Positions 6,197 through 8,148 of a stretch of 8,148 nt of DNA are shown piece after piece. The position numbers were made by a program, and so were the translations under genes. Source of the DNA: Lachnospiraceae bacterium UBA1748 (GTDB lineage Bacteria; Bacillota; Clostridia; Lachnospirales; Lachnospiraceae); assembly GCA_002314855.1 (NCBI GenBank), contig DCHQ01000024.1, positions 1 through 8,148 on the forward strand, read 5' to 3'. Every line of letters begins with the position of its first letter. The stretch's first letter is position 1. The notes under the pieces were generated by a model that did no database searches, was not told the DNA's origin, and was given only the letters and a program-made list of their open reading frames with translations.

Positions 6197-7411
6197 TTAT
6201 GATAATGCTGCTACTGCTTCACCTATTATTGATACTGCCTTATCGCAATCTGCCTCTGTGATGATAAGAGGTGGTACCATACGGATTGTATGCGCTCCAA
6301 TAGCTGTGATAAGAAGATGTCTATCTATACATCCATGTTTTACCTCTACACCATCTATCGAATCATCAAACTCAACACCTACTAATAATCCCTGATGTCT
6401 TACTTCCTTAACATGTGGAAGAGTCGCTAACTTACTAGCAAAATAATCGCCCATCTTCTTAGCGTTTCCAGCTAAGTCTCTGCTAAGAAGTTCATCAATC
6501 TGTGCAAGAGCAGCTGCACAGCTAACTGGATGTCCACCAAATGTTGTACCATGAGATCCTGCAGAAAATGCCTTAGAAACTTCTTCTGTTGCGCATATAG
6601 CACCTATTGGCATACCACCACCAAGAGCCTTTGCCATAGATACGATATCCGGCTTAATTCCATAGTTCATAAATGACATCACTGAACCTGTTCTACACCA
6701 TCCTGTCTGAACCTCATCAAGTAAGAGGAGCATACCATTTTCATCACAGAATTCTCTAAGTCCCTTCATAAACTCCATAGTAGCAGGATGAACACCACCC
6801 TCGCCCTGTACTGGCTCAATCATAATTGCGATTGTATTTTCTGTACATGCATCCTTAAATGCCTGTAAATCGTTGTATGGCGCATATGAGAAACCATATG
6901 TCATAGGACCAAAGCCAATCTGACATCCATTGCCTGGCTGACCTGTAGCTGACATAGCACCAAATGTTCTACCATGGAATCCCATCTTGGCTGTTACGAT
7001 GTGATATCTGTTAGGACCATATTTTTCAATACCATACTTACGTGCCATTTTAATCATAGCCTCGTTGGCCTCTGTACCAGAGTTCTGGTAAAAAATCTTG
7101 TCCATTCCTATAGTTGTACATACTTTCTCCGCAAGAAGTGCCTGTGGAATAGTATATGGATAGTTAAATGTATGAATGCAATCCTCTACCTGATCCTTGA
7201 TAGCTGCCACTACCTTTTCATTACAGTTACCAGCTGAGTTAACAGCTATACCTGCATAGAAATCAAGGTATCCTTCGCCATTCTCATCATAAACATACTG
7301 CTCCTTAGCAGTCTCCGCGATAAAATTAAATCTCTCATAAGTTTCAATCATGTATTTTGAAGCTTTTGCTTTTATCTCTTCTGCTGTATATCCTGTATCT
7401 GCTAATTTCAT
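6197..7411 (-). CDS. Class III PLP aminotransferase, acetylornithine (ArgD) type
   Basis: A 404-residue fold-type-I PLP enzyme, close in length and motifs to ArgD/ornithine/GABA aminotransferases, which move an omega- or delta-amino group to 2-oxoglutarate and leave a semialdehyde. Visible motifs are YLDFYAGIAVNSAGNC near 48-63, NSGTEANEA (110-118, PLP phosphate), FHGRTFGAMSATGQ (145-158), EPVQGEGG (199-206), LLLDEVQTG with Asp232 against the pyridine nitrogen, and SMAKALGGGMPIGA with the Schiff-base Lys261. GSHGTTFGGHPVSCAAAL (286-303) most resembles ArgD. ATG 7411 is certain: AGGAGGT (7419-7425) is 7 nt upstream, whereas the in-frame TTG at 7417 would have 1-nt spacing. The SD overlaps the stop of the preceding gene, suggesting translational coupling. 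No other arginine gene is nearby. Together with the dehydrogenase and transporter, catabolism of an omega-amino acid or diamine is as likely as biosynthesis. Confidence 0.93.
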   Translation of the reverse strand: MKLADTGYTAEEIKAKASKYMIETYERFNFIAETAKEQYVYDENGEGYLDFYAGIAVNSAGNCNEKVVAAIKDQVEDCIHTFNYPYTIPQALLAEKVCTTIGMDKIFYQNSGTEANEAMIKMARKYGIEKYGPNRYHIVTAKMGFHGRTFGAMSATGQPGNGCQIGFGPMTYGFSYAPYNDLQAFKDACTENTIAIMIEPVQGEGGVHPATMEFMKGLREFCDENGMLLLLDEVQTGWCRTGSVMSFMNYGIKPDIVSMAKALGGGMPIGAICATEEVSKAFSAGSHGTTFGGHPVSCAAALAQIDELLSRDLAGNAKKMGDYFASKLATLPHVKEVRHQGLLVGVEFDDSIDGVEVKHGCIDRHLLITAIGAHTIRMVPPLIITEADCDKAVSIIGEAVAALS

Positions 7412-7418
7412 ATCCAAA

Positions 7419-7425
7419 ACCTCCT
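7419..7425 (-). promoter_or_regulatory. Ribosome binding site deciding the aminotransferase start
   Basis: Minus-strand AGGAGGT lies 7 nt before ATG 7411 and shares the last bases of the preceding TAG stop (7424-7426). The overlap links translation of the two genes and excludes the TTG start at 7417. Confidence 0.9.
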
Positions 7426-8056
7426 ATTTAATAAATCCTTTAATGCATAAGTACTGCTTTATAAGCTTTACACAATCTTCTATTCCGATTTTTTCACTAT
7501 TAAGCGTCATATCGTAATTAACTGGATTGGTCCAATAATTTCCTTTTGTATAATATTTGTAGTAGTCTGCTCTAAACTTATCAGTCTGCTCAATAGTCGC
7601 GGCAGCCACCTCTTTTGTAACGCCCATCTTTTCCATGGTACGCTTCAAACAAAATGCTCTAGGTGCTTCGATATATATACTAACTACATTAGGTCTATCT
7701 CTCAGAATATAGTCTGCGCATTTTCCTACAATGACACACGATTCTGTATCTGCCAGATTTTTTATGATATCGCTCTGAATCTCAAATAACTTATCATCAG
7801 AAACAAACTTTTCATTTCTGGCAATATAACTCTTGGCTCTAGGAAGCCCTTTTAAAAAACTGGAGAATCCTCCATTATCTCTTACTTTCTCGTTAACTGA
7901 CTGGAATAGTTTTTCATCTAGACCACTCATCTGACTGGCCAATGTAAGAATTCTATTCTCATAGCAATGAATACCAAGATCCTTGGCAAGAAGCGAAGCT
8001 ATTTCCTTACCGCCTGTGCCGAATCCTCTGGCGAATGTAACAACAAAATTATCCAT
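7424..8056 (-). CDS. Cytidylate-kinase-like family protein (P-loop)
   Basis: A 210-residue soluble protein resembling the cytidylate kinase-like family (Cytidylate_kin2), common in Clostridia; its members' substrates are mostly unproven. The N-terminal nucleotide loop is ARGFGTGGKEIA (9-20), with the Gly-rich turn but Glu where a classical Walker A has Ser/Thr after Lys. This is usual for the family, which often shows SR.yGSGG.eI. CVIVGKCADYILRD (107-120) matches the conserved VGRcadyiL strand, and DKFRADYYKYYT (159-170) plus NYDMTLNS near 180-187 match the C-terminal lid and core. SD GGGGGA (8063-8068) lies 6 nt before ATG 8056 and touches the stop of the upstream ABC gene. Because the true cytidylate kinase is a different subfamily normally near rpsA or ispH, this one is probably a dedicated partner or regulator of the operon rather than the housekeeping CMP kinase. 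Confidence 0.85.
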   Translation of the reverse strand: MDNFVVTFARGFGTGGKEIASLLAKDLGIHCYENRILTLASQMSGLDEKLFQSVNEKVRDNGGFSSFLKGLPRAKSYIARNEKFVSDDKLFEIQSDIIKNLADTESCVIVGKCADYILRDRPNVVSIYIEAPRAFCLKRTMEKMGVTKEVAAATIEQTDKFRADYYKYYTKGNYWTNPVNYDMTLNSEKIGIEDCVKLIKQYLCIKGFIK

Positions 8057-8067
8057 TTTCTCTCCCC

Positions 8068-8148
8068 CTATCCTGCTAAGTATCTACTAAGGAACTCTCG
8101 TGTTCTCTGATTTTTTGGATTAGTAAATAATTCTGAAGGTGGAGCATC
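8068..8148 (-). CDS. Polar amino acid ABC transporter ATPase, C-terminal fragment (partial)
   Basis: Only the last 26 codons are in the window; the gene continues beyond position 8148. The visible tail, ending in FTNPKNQRTREFLSRYLAG, follows the pattern of GlnQ/ArtP-type ATPases (PxexxFxnPxxxRtkeFLsr.L), the energising subunits of glutamine, arginine, cystine and similar uptake systems. It reads in one open frame to TAG at 8068-8070. The next gene starts 11 nt later and its SD abuts this stop, so they share an operon. The transported amino acid cannot be told from this fragment. No catalytic motifs lie inside the window. Confidence 0.75.
   Translation of the reverse strand, partial: DAPPSELFTNPKNQRTREFLSRYLAG

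Noticed and set aside
6000..6395. 131-codon plus-strand open frame
   Set aside because: It lies antisense across the start of the dehydrogenase and the end of the aminotransferase, both with full catalytic motifs. It has no recognisable domain and is a shadow frame.
7412..7417. TTG start for the aminotransferase at 7417
   Set aside because: The SD would be only 1 nt away; ATG 7411 has the ideal 7-nt spacing.

Overview
The window looks like chromosomal DNA of a low-GC Gram-positive anaerobe, most likely a Clostridia member of the Lachnospiraceae type (Butyrivibrio/Pseudobutyrivibrio/Roseburia-like). This rests on AT-rich sequence, AGGAGG-type ribosome binding sites, short gaps between genes, and protein families typical of that group: a cytidylate-kinase-like protein, a DUF1349 protein, an iron-type alcohol dehydrogenase and a MATE exporter. 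The genus is inference. Every supportable gene lies on the minus strand, so transcription runs from right to left.

Right block (8148 down to 4967): the 3' end of a polar-amino-acid ABC transporter ATPase (stop at 8068), a cytidylate-kinase-like P-loop protein (8056-7424), an ArgD-type class III aminotransferase (7411-6197) and an iron-type alcohol dehydrogenase (6154-4967). Gaps are 11, 12 and 42 nt, and two ribosome binding sites overlap or touch the preceding stop codon, so this is very probably one operon. Taken together the genes suggest uptake of an amino acid or amine, PLP-dependent removal of its amino group to give an aldehyde or semialdehyde, and NAD(P)H-dependent reduction to an alcohol or hydroxy acid. 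The substrate cannot be read from the sequence. The aminotransferase alone would also fit arginine biosynthesis.

Middle (4966 to 4151): a hairpin terminator or attenuator (4876-4920) follows the dehydrogenase. A GNAT acetyltransferase (4832-4356) comes next, then a second and stronger intrinsic terminator (4241-4292) and a plausible promoter for the next operon (4184-4213).

Left block (4135 down to 1): a left-handed beta-helix sugar O-acetyltransferase, a MATE-family exporter, a DUF1349 beta-sandwich protein, an integral-membrane acyltransferase-3 protein, and a nitroreductase that continues off the left edge. The nitroreductase is broken. Its start codon and ribosome binding site survive, but most of the first 35-40 residues expected for the family are missing, and the conserved YAPSGGNSQ segment is in a different frame directly behind a TGA stop. 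This looks like a small internal deletion, or an assembly error.

I found no mobile elements, CRISPR arrays, tRNA or rRNA genes. There is no gene-free stretch over 300 bases; the longest is 4136-4355. No clearly new biological system is visible. The items most worth a second look are the transporter/kinase-like/aminotransferase/dehydrogenase operon, the two-acyltransferase plus MATE operon, and the damaged nitroreductase.
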